A stretch of DNA of 64,000 bases from Cryptomeria japonica (GCF_030272615.1 NC_081414.1:336677927-336741926), one strand, 5' to 3'. Numbered from the stretch's first letter, positions 34,019-47,596 are shown. Program-made: numbers and translations. The notes: generated from the letters alone by a model not told the origin.

Positions 34019-37000
34019 AGAACAAGAGAAGCAACAACAAATTCGGCAACAATAATATGAACAACAACAAAAGGAATAAGCTTGAAGGAATGAATGGACC
34101 ACAAGATGGATGCTATGTTTGTGGAGGGGACCACTATGAAAACACTTGTCCCTTGTGTACATCCTGAACAAATGGAAAGAATAAGAAGAATCCGGCACAA
34201 CATCACATTCATATTGTGGTGGACACTCATCAAGTAGAGTTCCAAGCATCTCCTATACAACTATCTCGTAAGCTTTATGGGCATTAAGTTTTTATATTAA
34301 TTGATACATGTGCTACAAAAAGTTTTCTTGATCCTAGAATAGTGTCAATATTACCTATTAGACTTTGGTATATGTTTGAGTCATGGATTGTTTAGTAAGG
34401 GAATTGGGCTAAGAGGAGAGTAGATCAATGTCTAGCATGTAGCAAGTTGGAGCTTTAAAATTTCCAAACTCAAGTAAACTTATATGTGGCCCCTCTAGGA
34501 TCATATGATGTAATCCTATGGATTAATTGGCTAACTGATCATAAAGTTGTAGTAAATTACTAGGATAAAATCATGAGTTGCCTTGATGATATTGGGAATC
34601 CAGTAAAGGTATAAGGAATTCAAAGGGGAATCGAACTAAGACAAATATTTGTCATATAGTTAAAGAAGGCACAAAGAAAAAGGTGCATGATCTATACCAT
34701 TCTTTTTAGGGATCTTGAGAATGAGAAATCTGTATTGGATGATTATCCTCTTCAAGAGTACAAGGGTGTTGATCTAGAAGAACTACCTGAGTTGCCACCC
34801 AAGAGAGAATTTGACTTCTCAATTGATTTACTACCTAGGACTGAGCCTCAATCTAAGGCTCCATTTAGGATGACAACCACTAAGTTGTATGATTTGAAGA
34901 TTCAACTATAGGAGCTCTTAGATAAAGGATTCATCAAACCAAGTGTTTCACCTTGGGGAGCACTAGTTATTTTTTGTAAAAAAGAAGGATGACACATTGT
35001 GTCTATTTATTGAATACATGATGCTAAATAAGGCAACCATAAAAAACAAGTATCCTCTTCCTAGAACCAACGAGTTATTTGATCAAATGAAGGGAGCAAC
35101 TATATTTTCAAAAATTGACTTAATATCTGGGTATCATCAACTCGGGATCAAAGAGGACGATGTGTCAAAGACTACTTTTTGAACTCATTCTAGTCTTTAT
35201 GAGTTCATTGTGTTACCTTTTGGTTTGACCAATGCACCCGCAACATTTATGAATCTGATGAATAGCGTGTTTTGGGATTGCCTAGATGAATTTGTACTTA
35301 TCTTCATTGATGATATCTTGATATATTCCAAATCATTAAAGGATCATAAGAAACATTTAAGGATAGTTTTTTAGCATCTTAGAGAGCATAAGTTATATGG
35401 GAAGCTATCTAAATGCACTTTCTATCAAAGGAAAGTGCATTACCCAGGACATATCATTTTGAAAGGAGTTATTGTTGATCTTGATAAGATTAAGGTGATT
35501 GTGGAATGGCCAACACCACAAAGTGTTACAAAGGTTGGTAGCTTCATGGGATTAGTTGGTTATTATAGGAACTTTGTTGAGCGATTCTCCAAAAATTGCA
35601 GCTTTGATCACTTCAATCCAGAGAAAGAGGAAGAAGTTTGAGTGGATCGAAAAATGTGAACAGGGTTTTCAATGGCTAAAAAAAAAAGCTGACATGTGCT
35701 CCTATTCTTACCATTCCTGATCCAAATGGTCCTTTCATAGTTATCATAGATGCGTCAGGAGGAGTATTGGTGCGGAATGAATGAGTGGTAGCATATGAGT
35801 CAAGGAAACTCAAATAGTATAATCTCAATTATTCTCCTCACAATTTGGAGTTGGATGGCATCGTACATGCACTACATATGTGGAGGAATTACCTCCTAGG
35901 AAAGCCTTTTTAGTTGATAGATCTATTAGGATTGAAATATATTTTTACATATCCAAATTTGAATGCCCAACAAAGAAGGTGGCTTGATTTTCTCAATGAG
36001 GATGACTTTGGAATAGAATACATTAAGGGAAAAGAGAACTATGTAGTTGATTCCCTAAGTAGAGGGAGACACTTGGAATTTATAAAAATAACTAGAACAA
36101 CTCTGAGGCAACAAGTATTACAAAATCATCAAAGTGATGATCACTATACGTTGGTCAAGATATCTTTATAAGAGGATCCATCATATTTCTTCTTTGATGG
36201 GTATACTTTTGAGCATGATGGGATCCTAAGGTACCAAGGTAGAATATACATCCTGAAATAGGAAGGGTTAAGGAAATTGATCATGGAGGAAATGCATAAC
36301 ACATCTTATTCAGGGTGCCCAGGTATGAATAATATGGTAGAGGATATGAGGCCATTGTATTTTTGGCCAAGGCTTAATAAATATGTAAGTACATGACATA
36401 ATTCTTTGAATGCTAGCGAATCAAAATTGATCCTATTCATCCAGCAGGGTTATTATATCCATACCATGTGCCATATTATGAATGAAAAGTTATCAGTATG
36501 GAATTCATTCAGGGATTACCTATGTCAAAAAATAGAAATGATGTTATCATGGTAGTTGTGGATAATCTAGCTAAGGTAGCATATTTTATACTGGGAAATC
36601 TTAAAGATGGTTCCTTAGTCCTAGCAAGGAAATTTGTTCAAGATATCTTTAGACTTCATGGAGTGCTAGAGATGATTATTTAATATAGAGATACAAGGAT
36701 GAAATATAGGTTATAGACAACTTTAAATGCAACTTTAGGAATGAGGTTAAGCTTTAGCACAACCTACCTCCTACACACAGATGGAAATATTGAGTGGGTG
36801 AATCAAGTCAGATCTACTCAGAGTGTACTATATGGACTCAACAGTACAAGTGGGAGGATTATCTTCCCTTAGTGGAGTTTGCGTATCATAATTCCTTTCA
36901 TTCATCTTAATGAATGGAAATATTTGAGGCACTCTATGGAAGAAAATTTCAAACATTTGTTAGTTGGGATAAGGTGGAAGACAAAGTTGTTTTTGGACCT

Positions 37001-37560
37001 GATATGCTCAAGGAGATGAAAGAGTAGATGAAACTGATTAAGGCTAGATTGAAGGAAGTTGTAGATAGAAAGCAAAGTTATGAAAATAAGAAAAGATCAT
37101 TTAGATAGTTTTCAGTAGGAGACAAGGTCTTCTTAAGGGTTAAACCTCACAAGAGGTCAATCTCCTTTGGAAAGTCTTCAAAGCTTGCACCTAGATATGT
37201 GGGGTCATTTGATGTATTAGAAGTAGTCAATTTAGTTGTATATAGACTCGCTCTATTGCCTTCTCTTGCTCGTATCCATAATGTTTTTCATGTTTCCTTT
37301 CTTAAACCATATCATCCAAATGCATCTCACAATCTTGATTGGAATTCTCTATAGGTACATGATCCAAGAGTGGTGCTAGTGGAGCCCACTTGAGTTATTG
37401 ACAAGTGCACGATCAGATTGCACAACAGGGACACATTGTAGTATAAGGTCCAATGGGACCAATATTCATTGTATAGTGCCACCTGAGAGAATGTTGAGGA
37501 AATTGAGAATTCCTTCCCACATCTGATTTCATAGACTCTTTTACTTTCAAATGTCTATGT
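34019..37560 (+). pseudogene. Ty3/gypsy gag end and pol (protease, RT, RNase H, integrase, chromodomain-like end), broken
   Basis: In order: zinc knuckle CYVCGGDHYENTC (34111); protease remnant FILIDTCATKSFLD (near 34290; the usual DSGA reads DTCA); RT from about 34790 ([48 protein letters not shown] at 35302-35334, a YxDD-type site with Phe-Ile); RNase H (IIDASGG, then RRWLDFLNEDDFGIEYIKGK); integrase zinc region remnant (near 36280-36400) and core (MEFIQGLPMSKNRNDVIMVV, 36498); end PRYVGSFDVLEVVN, NVFHVSFLKPYHPN and a chromodomain-like VQWDQYSLYSAT (near 37450). More than thirty stops and several frameshifts make it inactive. Confidence 0.8.
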
Positions 37561-37609
37561 GTTTGTTAAATAAAACATCGGGACCATGTCTCTTCCTAGT
37601 GGGGAAGGA

Positions 37610-38181
37610 TGTCACAACCCAATTTTTATAAACTTAATTATTATTAAATACTTTAGACCTAGAAAAATATTTAGAATAAAACTTTAATGTGTGATATTTG
37701 ACTTATCCTGAAATCTTATTTTTTTGCAAAAAGAGTAAATGAAATTACCATGTCTTAATTTAAATTGCAATATGAACATATTGGATGTTATGATTAAATT
37801 TGAAATGCAAATGAAGGTGATAAATAATATGTATCAAAATGGATTCTGAAAATAACGTATGATATTTTTATATATATGTTGTTGTATTTTTATTATTTCG
37901 TGGACTGACTTATTGATGTTTTCTTGAGTAATGAGTTGTTGTAGGGCATCAGAGATGAACATGTGGCTGAGGTAGAGGTTTCTGAGCTTAATGACAGTGT
38001 CCAATGTGATGGGAACCTACACACACATACTTAGTTGATCGTAATGCATGGTTTCATTTAACTAGCTAAATGATGAAATGTTTAATTATCAATGTGAATT
38101 ATTGTGTTAGATAGAAATATAAATGATTTTCTTTCTAGTTATAAAAAAATAAATAATAAGATTCGTTTAAAAACAAAATTT
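37610..38181 (+). repeat. 3' LTR of the gypsy element, truncated
   Basis: TGTCACAACCCAATTTTTATA follows a purine tract (GTGGGGAAGGA, 37599-37609). It matches 23135-23725 until about 38181, where copia LTR sequence starts. It carries GAACATATTGGATG where the hAT target lies in copy A. Confidence 0.8.
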
Positions 38182-39953
38182 GGTAAAACTAGTGAAGTTA
38201 ATGTTTTAGATAAGTTAATGATTTGTTGTCATTGATGTCAAATAGTGTGATTCAGATAGTTCAGACATCAACAGAGTTAAGATACAATGTTGGAGTATTT
38301 GTAGTTATTCTTTTGGACTGGAGGTTACTATGATCGGTTTCTTGGTTTGGATGTGAACAGGTTGTGTTGGCAATATATCTGATTGATATTAGTTTGTTTT
38401 TTATGGTGAGGATAGTTGGAAGCTTTATATTTGTGGTCTGGGTGTTGTTTGTTTTGGTCTGGACTCTTTCATTTGTGAAATAACATGATTGGTTCATGTG
38501 TTAAGTTATGTTATCGAAGTTAGATGTTATATATATATTTCGTGGTCGGATGATTGTGTGTGAAGTATTTTTTTGGTCTGGTGTTGTTTGTTTAGGTCTG
38601 GATTATGTTCTACGTGCTTTATATTTTGGTCTAGTGGTATATCTTGAGTCAAAAATATGCATACACATTACAATCCTTCTTTTGGGCCAACTTGGTGAGG
38701 ATTTTTTTGTTTCGAATTTGTATATATATGTGATGATTTGTTGAAAAGAAATAGAGAGATGTGTGAAATATGTATGTGTGGAATTCGACAGTGAGTATAT
38801 GCAACTTGATGTAAGGATGTTGATGTGTTTGTAATTGATATATCAGAAGGGTTTGCAATGTAGAACCTGTGTCGTTTGATAGTAGAGAAGAGATAAGGAG
38901 ACTTGGAGGTTTGGATATTTGAGTAAGGCTAGATACTATGCTATATCAAAGATGATGATCAATATACTAAGATGCTCTTGTACATGCAGTTCATTTTTTA
39001 TAAGTTGTAATTATGTTCTTGCCTTATAACAGTTAGCTTTAGGTTTGCAAGTGTCATTTTGTATCTTGCCCCAAGAACAATTAGCCTTGGTCTGCAAGTG
39101 TGGAGAAATGAGCTCCCTCTTTTCTAAAGCATTTCTATATAGTGGATGTTAGCATTATGTTATATGTTGTCATTTATTTCAAATCATGTGGTCTGGATTA
39201 GGTCTAGATGTGGTATGTTGAAAAGTAGTGTATGTATGAGATGTTGTTGGATGTTGTATAGCATGTGGATAATGATTTAGGTATAGCTTTGGCAATGCAT
39301 GTAGCGTGTTGATGTGTTCAATGAGGAACATTGTGATGTAGTCGACTTCTCATTCCTTCCAACCACTAGAATGTTTAGTGTAGACCTATTTTAGATCCCT
39401 GTCTTAGCCAACTTAAAGGAATATGTTTTTTTGAAGACAATATATATAGGAGTATAATCTAGATGAGTTGTGTGTGGTTTTTTGTGTTGAAGATATGTGA
39501 AGATTGAAAGAATCTAGTTGATGTGCAAAGTTGTGTTGCGGATTGTTAATAGAATCAGTTCCGGGAGTGCAAACTATGTTTCAGTGGTGGATTCTCATTT
39601 ATCTTTCTCTTCGGCAATGAGCCTCTTTCTAGGAAGTGAGCCTTTCTGGGCAGTGAGCCCTCACATAGTGAGCATCTTGGTAGTGAACCATCCTTTGTAA
39701 AAATCACCTTAACCAGTGTCATCTTAACTAGTTTTTCTATATTGAGAATTAGCATTCTCTATGGTTTTTCCCTTCTTGGGTTTTCCACGTAAATTCAGGC
39801 GTTCCTTGTATCTGATCTATTATGTGCATATGCTTTTATGCTTTATCTATTTTGATTAATTATGCTAGTTGTTTTGAATTTGTGAATAAAGTTTAAAGAA
39901 AAAATTTATTGCCAACTGATTCACCCCCCCCACTCAGTTTCTTGAATATTCAA
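38182..39953 (+). repeat. 5' LTR of the second copia element
   Basis: Starts near TGGTAAAACTAGTGAAGTTA and contains TTGTTGTCATTGATGTCAAA, a common copia LTR head, and GGGTTTTCCACGTAAATTCA near the end. A stretch near 39590-39690 repeats AGTGAGCC-type words four times. The exact left end is uncertain by some tens of bases. No second LTR is available for pairing. Confidence 0.6.
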
Positions 39954-39956
39954 TAA

Positions 39957-39971
39957 TTTGTATCAGAGCTT
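39957..39971 (+). other. Primer-binding site of the second copia element
   Basis: TTTGTATCAGAGCTT, next to the LTR end, is initiator-Met tRNA type with one base lost from TGGTATCAGAGC. Confidence 0.75.
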
Positions 39972-40018
39972 TGGTTCCTTGATTAAGAGCTTAACCGCTT
40001 GAGGCAGATCATGATCCT

Positions 40019-41135
40019 ATGGCACACAAATTATCCATTCCTATTTTAAATGATCTAATTATAGTTTCTGGAAAGTAAAGATGAGATTTTACCTAGTTTA
40101 TTTGGGTTATAACACTTGGAAGGTAGTGGAGACTAAGTATCTTCAACCAGCGAATGGTCTTACTACTCTAGAAGAGATTCTATCCTATGAAGAAAATGAA
40201 AAGGCAAGGTATGCTATCTTTAGTGCATTATCAAAAACTGAATTGACAAAAGTTATTTCTTTGAATACTGCTTATGAGGTTTGGAAGAAGCTAAAATATA
40301 TCTATGAAGGAAATGAGAGAGTTAAGTTGACAAAGAGGCTAACAACTAAGTGAAGGTATGAAAACCTAAAGATAGAAGAAGGAGAAAATATAGTAGGCTA
40401 TTTTGAGAAGGTTGACAACGCAGTGAATAAAATCAGAGAACTCAGAGGCACCTTGAATGATGAAGATGTAATTGACAAAATCTTGATGACCTTACTGATG
40501 AGTTATAGTGATAAGATCATGGCTATTTAAGAAACCTATGATCCAAAGAAGTTTACTATAGAGAAGCTATTTGGTACCCTGACTGAATTTGAAGTGAGAA
40601 AGTTTGGAAAGGACAAAGACAAATCAAAGACAACATTCAAAGCATCTCAAGATGGTTTGGATAATGATGAGATCCCATATGAGATGGAAGAAAAATTTGT
40701 GAGGAAATAGAAGAAAGGAACTAACAAGTACAAAGTTATGTTACCCTTTAAATGTTTCAGATGTGGAAAGATTGGTCATATAGCTACTAGATGTCTAGAA
40801 AAGGGAACAAGACAAAAGTTTAGGGAAAACAAGGGAAAGTTCAATAAGAAATCCTATTATGTTAAGGATGATGTTGGCAAATTAGATGTTGAATCAGACT
40901 ATAAAGAAGGTGATTGTTTATTTCTAGTAAAAAAGGATGTTCCTAGGTTTGACATTTCTAAGACTATTGCTAATGCATTTCATGCTAGAAGAGATAAGAA
41001 TTAATGGTTGATTGATAATGGATGCTCAAATCATATGACTGGTGATCAAAGTAAGTTCATAAAGCTTGGAAAATATGATGGAGGTTCTATTAGGTTCGGA
41101 GATGATCAAACAACACAAATTGTTGGGATTGGATT
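40019..41135 (+). pseudogene. Copia gag and protease start, broken
   Basis: A likely start ATGGCACAC at 40019 is one frame away from the main frame (SNYSFWKVKMRFYLVYLGYN, from about 40054), so there is an early shift. Then KLKYIYEGNERVKLTKRLTT, stop at 40351, EEGENIVGYFEKVDNAVN, zinc knuckle CFRCGKIGHIATRC (40756-40797), stop at 41002, protease WLIDNGCSNHMTGD (41004; the usual DSGCS reads DNGCS, so the motif is altered) and RFGDDQTTQIVGIG, which ends at the nested element. Confidence 0.8.
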
Positions 41136-42536
41136 TGTAGACACCTAAAAGTTGCACGGTTAATTAAGTGAATTTTATTCATTTAATTATTCTTAATTCT
41201 TCCAATTAATTAAATTAAGATTTAATTAATATCCCTATTCTTCTAATCACCTATTAACTACATTAAGATTTAATTAATATACCCCTCTTCTATCTAAGTC
41301 ATTTAATTAAAATCCTCCTAGCCCATTTAATTAAATCCCCCCAATTGCAAAATCCTACAAATGCAAGTTGCAACCACAATTGAAATAAATTAATTTTATT
41401 TTAATTAAATTACCATCCATCCACTTGCAAAATCCTACATCTCCCACTTGCATCCTAACCCTCTTCCTAATTTCTTCTAGAATCCATCTAATCCTAATCA
41501 ATTAGCCTAAACCCATCCATTGTCCCTTTTCCCTAAATTTGAGGAGGTCACTTCTCAAATTTGGAGTAAAGTCTTCAAAAGGCATTAAAGCCCTTATGCC
41601 TTCAACAAGCTAACTTATTGAATACCCCCAAATTTGTCCCCAAAGTCTTCAAACCATTAATGGTTAACTAACCCTTACTGGCATGGTTAGAGACTTTTTG
41701 CCTAACTTAACCCTCATATAACCTAGGGGTCTCATCAAGCATTCATTGCTTTGACCATGGTTATCCCTTTAACCTTTGCACAAGAGTTTACCCCTTGGAT
41801 AAAAGCTTTATCCATTGGATAACCCTAACCTAACCTTAACCTTTACCTTCTAAGGTAACCATGAGGTCTTCTCAAGCATTTAATGCTTCTTACCTTTCCT
41901 CTTAAGTAGTCTTATGTTGACAATTGTCACCATTTCATTGGTGGAAATTGTAAACATGGATTGATAACTTTCAATCCTGACCCTTGATTAACTCCTTCAA
42001 TCCTGACCTTCCATTGCCCTATTTTCACTATAAATAGAGCTCTCATTCCTCCATTTCAAGGGATCCAAGCTTTTAGTATCTCATTTATGCTCAATTTTAT
42101 CAATACATCTAGCCTCTCTTTATAATAGGAATAAATCTAATAAGCATTTTAGAATATTTTTGTTATCATTAGCTTAAATCATTAACTAGTATATCATGTT
42201 AGGATAGTATTGCTACTAACCTTGTCATCTTATAATCTAGTTTAAACTCATTTGTAGAATCATGCATAAATAGGATGCATTTCATATTAATATCAATCTA
42301 AAGCATCCCTTGTTCTTGCATTCATCATCCCTAAGTCACTTTTCTCAGTGATGTGAGAGAAAAGGCATTGACTTGAGGGACCTTGTGAGATAGAGAACCA
42401 TGGAACCTACCTTGGGAAGTTGAGTCATTCCTCATGACTCAATAACTTGCACCAAGAAGTCCTGTGGGTGTGTGGACAAGCTCTTTGAACATCATTTTTC
42501 ACATTTTGAGTTTCATAGCCCTGCTTTTCCCACACA
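41136..42536 (+). repeat. 5' LTR of the Tat-type element
   Basis: 1,401 bp with a TATA box (TATAAATAG, 42029-42037). The beginning is rich in TTAATTAA words. It is followed by TAGTACCCACCGTGGGGC, which is in the primer-binding position. Confidence 0.9.
42029..42037 (+). promoter_or_regulatory. TATA box in the Tat 5' LTR
   Basis: TATAAATAG in CACTATAAATAGAGCTC. The same sequence is at 55985-55993 in the 3' LTR. Confidence 0.7.
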
Positions 42537-45252
42537 CATTTCTAGTACCCACCGTGGGGCTCAACCCCATTAATCAAATAAGTTTTTAAATTTAATCACT
42601 TTTGCAGGTACGTGAGAAAAAGGAATCAGCGCGTAGGGAATATATCCCTTAGCACATCTAGTTAACATTCTAGCGCATCCGGCTCACTGTTTAGCATGTG
42701 GGACTCATTTCCTAGCGTGTGCAGACCATCACTTAGTGCATATAATTTTTAACATTTTTCTTGTAGGTCTCAGTGCGAGAACTTAACGGAGCAGTGCATT
42801 TGGAAAACATATCAGCGAATCGGGTCTGTCCAATGGCGCATCCCGGTTATCCTGTAGCGCATCACAGATAGAAAGAAAAAATTAATTTATAACCGAGGTT
42901 AAATCTAGACTTGTAGAAGTCCACAAAAGCCAAGGTTTTTTCTAACTGTTTTGATTGGTATTTTGCAGGATTTTTTGAAAATTTATTGCAGGTGGAGCTT
43001 AGTTTTAGTCTAAGAATTACAATAGTTTAAATTTTTACTAAGTTAAAGTTGGTTAAAAATTTAGAGTCTTTTAATTCTTGTTGGATAAAATTGAACTCAC
43101 CTTATTTTGGGCAAATAAAAAGAACCAAAAAAAAAAAAAATTCTTGCTTTTTGTAGGAGAAATTTTTTCACTTTGGGCTATAAAAAGAACAAGACAAATC
43201 TTTTTATTGTGGCAAAAAAAGGGGTTTAAAAATAACTTCACCATCATTTGGTGCATAAAACGATCCACTTCAATTTTTGCAAAGTAAAAGAATCACACAT
43301 GTCCAAATTCATTCACAATTAAAGAGGGAAGATCTTTTCCTTTTGATCGATTTCTTTTGTTGACCAAAAATCGAAGTTTCTTTGTTGACCAGGCTATTTT
43401 TCTAGATAAAAAAATCATTGCTTTGAAGGGATAAAATAAATACCATGTTTTTGTGGAGCAACATCTCCATATAGATTTTAAGCAAATCATTGCAATGAAA
43501 AGTTAAAAAAAACACTTGTTTGCTTTGCTACGAAAGTGGAAGGAATATGCTCTCCCCTTAACTGGGTGATCAAAAAAACAGACCACTCTTACGCTTTTAG
43601 TGTTTATTGTATTAAATTATTTAGCAGGCCTGCCTTCTCGAGGGGTTGAAAAACTCTTAAAGTCATTCTTTGGCCGGTGTGAAGGGAACGACCTAAGTGG
43701 GAAACGACTTTGACGCCAAGTGTTCCAACCCACTATAATCAAAAGTGTAAAGTGACGAAAGTCCTTTTCAACAGTTGTGCGTAGCGATTAGCCTTCCCCC
43801 AGTATCCTTGAGATACGTAAAGCATTTGTTCTAAAGGTTGGGAAGCCTCCTAAGGGAGTTTATCATTGATGGCCGAACGGAAATCCTGATTACAAACTTT
43901 AGCATAGAAAATTTGAGCCAAGTCAGTATCCAGACATTTGTAATATAATAGTGCAAGGGTGGGGAAGAATCCACCCCCAAGAACGCTCACCATATATCTC
44001 CCAAGATAACTACTTAATTGTGAAGCAATTCACTTTGGGTTAATTTCTGGCAAAAGGCAAAAAAAGGGGCGCCCCCTAGGGGGTGACAAGGCTGTTTGAG
44101 CTGACAGAGTATCGAGACTAGTGAGCTATGATATTACTTATGACCCTTGAATAAAGAGCTTGACTGAATTTTATGTTGTTGTATATAACCCTGTTGAAAC
44201 ATTGGGGATTTGAACACATCCTCGTAGAACATACACTTATTATTTAGACTAAGCAAAATGGTTGTGTCTTTTATGTCGTGCTTTCATTTATTACTTCAGA
44301 AAATCATCCATCATCATTGAAAATAAAGTTCTAAAATTGCAGAAAAACAACTAAGTCAAACTATCAGGGCAGTTTAGCATGTAAGAGAAACTTCTTAGCA
44401 CGTGGAAACCATCCTTTAACGCACTCAACCTTCACCTTAGTGCATTAAGTCTGTACTTTAGCGCTTCATCAAAAACCAAAACTAGCAGTTTAAAAGTAGC
44501 GCTTTTTGAAAACATTTTGGCGCGTTGAAGCAACAGCTTAGCGCGTGGGGATCAAGAGTTAGTGCTTAAAGACCAGCAGCTAGCGCATTGACAACCCATA
44601 TTAGCGCATAATGTTTTAGACCAAGACAAATTCAAAGCAAACCAGTTAGCGCATCACAGAGGGTAGCTTAGCACATGGAGTTTGTTTTCTAGCACATTAA
44701 GGAAATTCTGTAGTGCATTGCATTTCTGTCTTAGCACATAGAAAAAACAAAGAAAACAGGGGGCAAAATAGAGGCTATTTTAAAAAAATTTGAAAACAAT
44801 TTAGGAAGCTTTCTTTCCTCAGCCTGAACTTCATCAAATAGAAAATCAAAACAAAGTATCAAAAGCTATTCTCAAAGCCAGTTTCCCGTCAAACAAAGTT
44901 GTCAATATCTGAAAACTAGTCGCAAGATAAAACACATCTCTCCTATCAAAATCAGGAAACCTCATCACAAGTATCAATAGTTCCTTCAATCAAAAGGATT
45001 TCTATCCAAAAACACACTTTCTTTTAACACTCCAAGTTGTTAAATTGAGTTTCCATATCAGGAAAGCTCATATTCCATATCATTTGACATGCTTTTTCGT
45101 GAGGGGGCATCTAAACCTTCATTTTATAAAGTAAAACTTGAATTTCCAAAGCAAGCTAACTAAATCCAAAACAAATCAAAGGAAACCATTGATTGCTTGT
45201 GCATGACTAATCCTCATATTCTGAGAAGAAGAGTATTTATCATAACACTAAG
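42537..45252 (+). other. Untranslated leader of the Tat-type element with two TAGCGC motif arrays
   Basis: A 2.7-kb stretch without a real gene. At 42640-42870 and 44365-44740 the word TAGCGC(A/G)T and its variants TAGTGC and TAGCAC recur about every 20-30 bases, roughly 8 and 16 times. Between them lie TTAGCCTTCCCCCAGTATCC, GGGCGCCCCCTAGGGGGTG (a GC-rich hairpin near 44069) and an A14 run near 43127. Short frames here show no domain. Confidence 0.6.
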
Positions 45253-46150
45253 TTGAGGAAACAACAACCCAGTTCTTTGAAACTTGCCAAATGGAATAAT
45301 TTTTTATACATCAATCGTCAGCTCTTCAAATCTTATCAAACATTCCTTCGTCATATCCGCTTGTATCTTCAAGACCAAACCAATGAATTTGACAAGGAAC
45401 CATTGAGGAGTAGAGCATTATGTCAAAAATCAGCATTCAGTCAATGCCTAAATGAAGGAGGAAAGATCAATCTAGCCTTATTCCCTGAAGAGTGCATCAC
45501 TTACAACATACCCCGATTTGAACCACCTACTCCTAAATAAAACATCGAAGAGGAGTTCGTTCCTTTTGTCACAGAAAGCTTCTATTGGATGCCCATTGTT
45601 ACTCACTCTCAATGAAACAAACAAAGCAAAATGCAACTAGAGTCCAACATGAATCGAAGATTATCAAATCATTTCAAGTGTCCAAATCTAGAGGACACCA
45701 AAATTTCTGAGGAACTCCTCCAAGAGTGTCAAGAAAGCGCTTCATTTCAAAAACTTGTGGAAAGACTCATGGAAAATGACAAAGAAAAATATCTACTCAT
45801 GCTCACAAGCAAAGGAGTTAAACTCCCTGAAGACTTTAACACTGACATATTTAGAACAGGATCTCGACATTATGACTATCAAGAATGACAAAGAGAGGAG
45901 GAAGCACGTGACCATACCTGAACAAAATCTACCAGAACAAAATTTGCCTGAGCAAAACATACCCCACCACACACCATTTCAGCTTAGAAATAATGCAAGG
46001 GAAGAACTCTTCCCTCGACAGAAAAATGCACCTTTGATTTCTCTCACTCAGCAAATTCAAATGTTGCAGAGACAAATGCAAGACATGCAACAAGGGACAA
46101 CAGTATGGTACTCCTTGACTGAAATTTGTCCTTATCCTTTTGAAAGATGA
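45253..46150 (+). pseudogene. Frame upstream of Tat gag, probable extra ORF or gag N-terminus
   Basis: One frame runs 45253-45888 with stops at 45538 and 45613. Then a +1 frame continues to 46150 with a PEQNLPEQNLPEQN triplet repeat and a Gln/Met-rich end (QQIQMLQRQMQDMQQG). Large Tat/Ogre-type elements often have an extra frame before gag. This could be that or the gag N-terminus separated by a frameshift. Confidence 0.5.
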
Positions 46151-46156
46151 TTAAAC

Positions 46157-47584
46157 ATGGCACCTTTTCCCCCAAACTTAGATATTCCCAAATTTGACAA
46201 ATATGATGGGAAAAGCAATCCTCATGATCATGTTCAGGAATTTTGTATCATGAGTCTTGAATTTTCCCATGATGACACCTATTTGATGAGGTTATTCCCA
46301 AGAAGCTTGGGAGGACAAACAATGGAATGGTTATCCAAAATCACACCTCCTGTCAGATCATTTGATGAATTAGTCAACAAATTCATAACTTAATATTCCT
46401 GTAACATTCAACATGCTATCACTATGCTAGATATCTGTAATACCAAGCAGAAAAATAATGAAACATTCATGGTATTCCTTCAACGTTGGCGACGTATGGT
46501 TTCGAGATATCCTTGAGATGTGCCCAAAAAGGAAAAGATGGAAATTTTCATCAACAACTTGAATAATGAGATGAGTTACATACTCAAACTTCAATGCATA
46601 CCATCTTTTTCCAAATTGATTGAAAATGGCATCCAAGTAGAGGAAGTATGTGTCAAAAAAGGAACATTGAAATTCTTCAAAGAAGGAACAAGTTCATCCA
46701 ACTACAACAACCAAAACAACAACAACTTAGACAAATCCAGATTCTAGACTAGAAACAAAAATAATGGAAATGAAGGAGGAAATGAATCAAATGATGCAAA
46801 ATCCAAGCAACCAGTGCTAGCATTATCAGGTAATCCTCAAGCTACAAAGAATCCAAAAGGTGCTAACCAAGGCACTAACACTTATGGACCTAATACCAAT
46901 CAAGATCATCTCAATACAAACAACGCCAACAATACCCAGAGAAATAACACCAATCGAGGACCTAATACAAACTCAAGAGCTAACACCAACAACTTTCCAA
47001 AATGCATTTACACACCACTAGGGAAATCCTTGGAGTCAACATTTAGAGAACTCCTGGCAAACAAAATTATCTCCTTACCAGCAATCAATAACTTTGAACC
47101 ACAAATAAAACCACCCTGGTGGAATGACTCACACTTTTGTGATTTTCATAGAAACAAAGGTCATCAAACAAATGATTGCATGAGACTGAAAAACATTGTT
47201 CAAGACATGATTGATAGAGGCGATTTAACAGTTGATGGTCTTAAGACAAACGATGACCATGAAGCCTTTAAGAATCCTCTTCCCAACTACAACAAGGATG
47301 GAGCTTCAACCTCAAATGATACACGTGGCACTCATATCAATCACATATACAATAACACCATCAATCATATATCAGCTGAGGACAATCAAGTAAATGTCAT
47401 CACAACCAAAGACAAGCGTGAACATGAATCCATCAACGTAACCACCAGAGCTCAAAAATATGTCTTGAAGGGGCATACGTCAACAACAAATATCATACCC
47501 AAGATTCAATATGATCTACTTAGTCAATTGCGCAAAACTCCTGCTCAAATATCTATATTGGAGTTGCTAAAACTTTCACCATAA
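46157..47584 (+). pseudogene. Tat-type gag, lightly broken
   Basis: ATG 46157 begins MAPFPPNLDIPKFDKYDG, a typical lead-in to plant gypsy capsid. ETFMVFLQRW and the MEWLSKI block follow, then an Asn/Thr-rich linker (residues ~220-290) and FCDFHRNKGHQTNDCMRLK, a CHC-type knuckle. Stops at 46391, 46517 and 46747; the frame is otherwise kept as far as 47584 and beyond into the protease. Confidence 0.75.
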
Positions 47585-47596
47585 CACAAAAACATC

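Larger units (their letters stand above)
23135..38181 (+). mobile_element. Decayed Ty3/gypsy chromovirus-type element, interrupted and 3'-truncated
   Basis: Proposed layout: 5' LTR 23135-27494, primer-binding site 27496-27508, gag 27924-28750, an inverted copia insertion (28751-34018), rest of gag and pol 34019-37560, 3' LTR from 37610. The 3' LTR is cut at about 38181 by the next copia element. The LTR starts TGTTACAACC and TGTCACAACC share about 570 bp of alignable sequence. Order protease-RT-RNase H-integrase identifies Ty3/gypsy, and a chromodomain-like C-terminus points to chromoviruses. All frames are heavily interrupted. The 5' LTR length (4.4 kb including a SINE) is long, so part of it may be other inserted DNA. 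Confidence 0.7.

Noticed and set aside
36498-36683. Short frame in the gypsy integrase region as a separate gene
   Set aside because: It is the integrase core start of the broken pol and is annotated there.
43071-43287. Opposed 65-69 codon frames near 43.1-43.3 kb
   Set aside because: Lys/Phe-rich frames caused by A- and T-runs in the leader, no domain.
42640-44740. CRISPR-like array of short repeats in the Tat leader
   Set aside because: Repeats are only 6-8 bases with variable spacing, in a plant retrotransposon leader. Not CRISPR.
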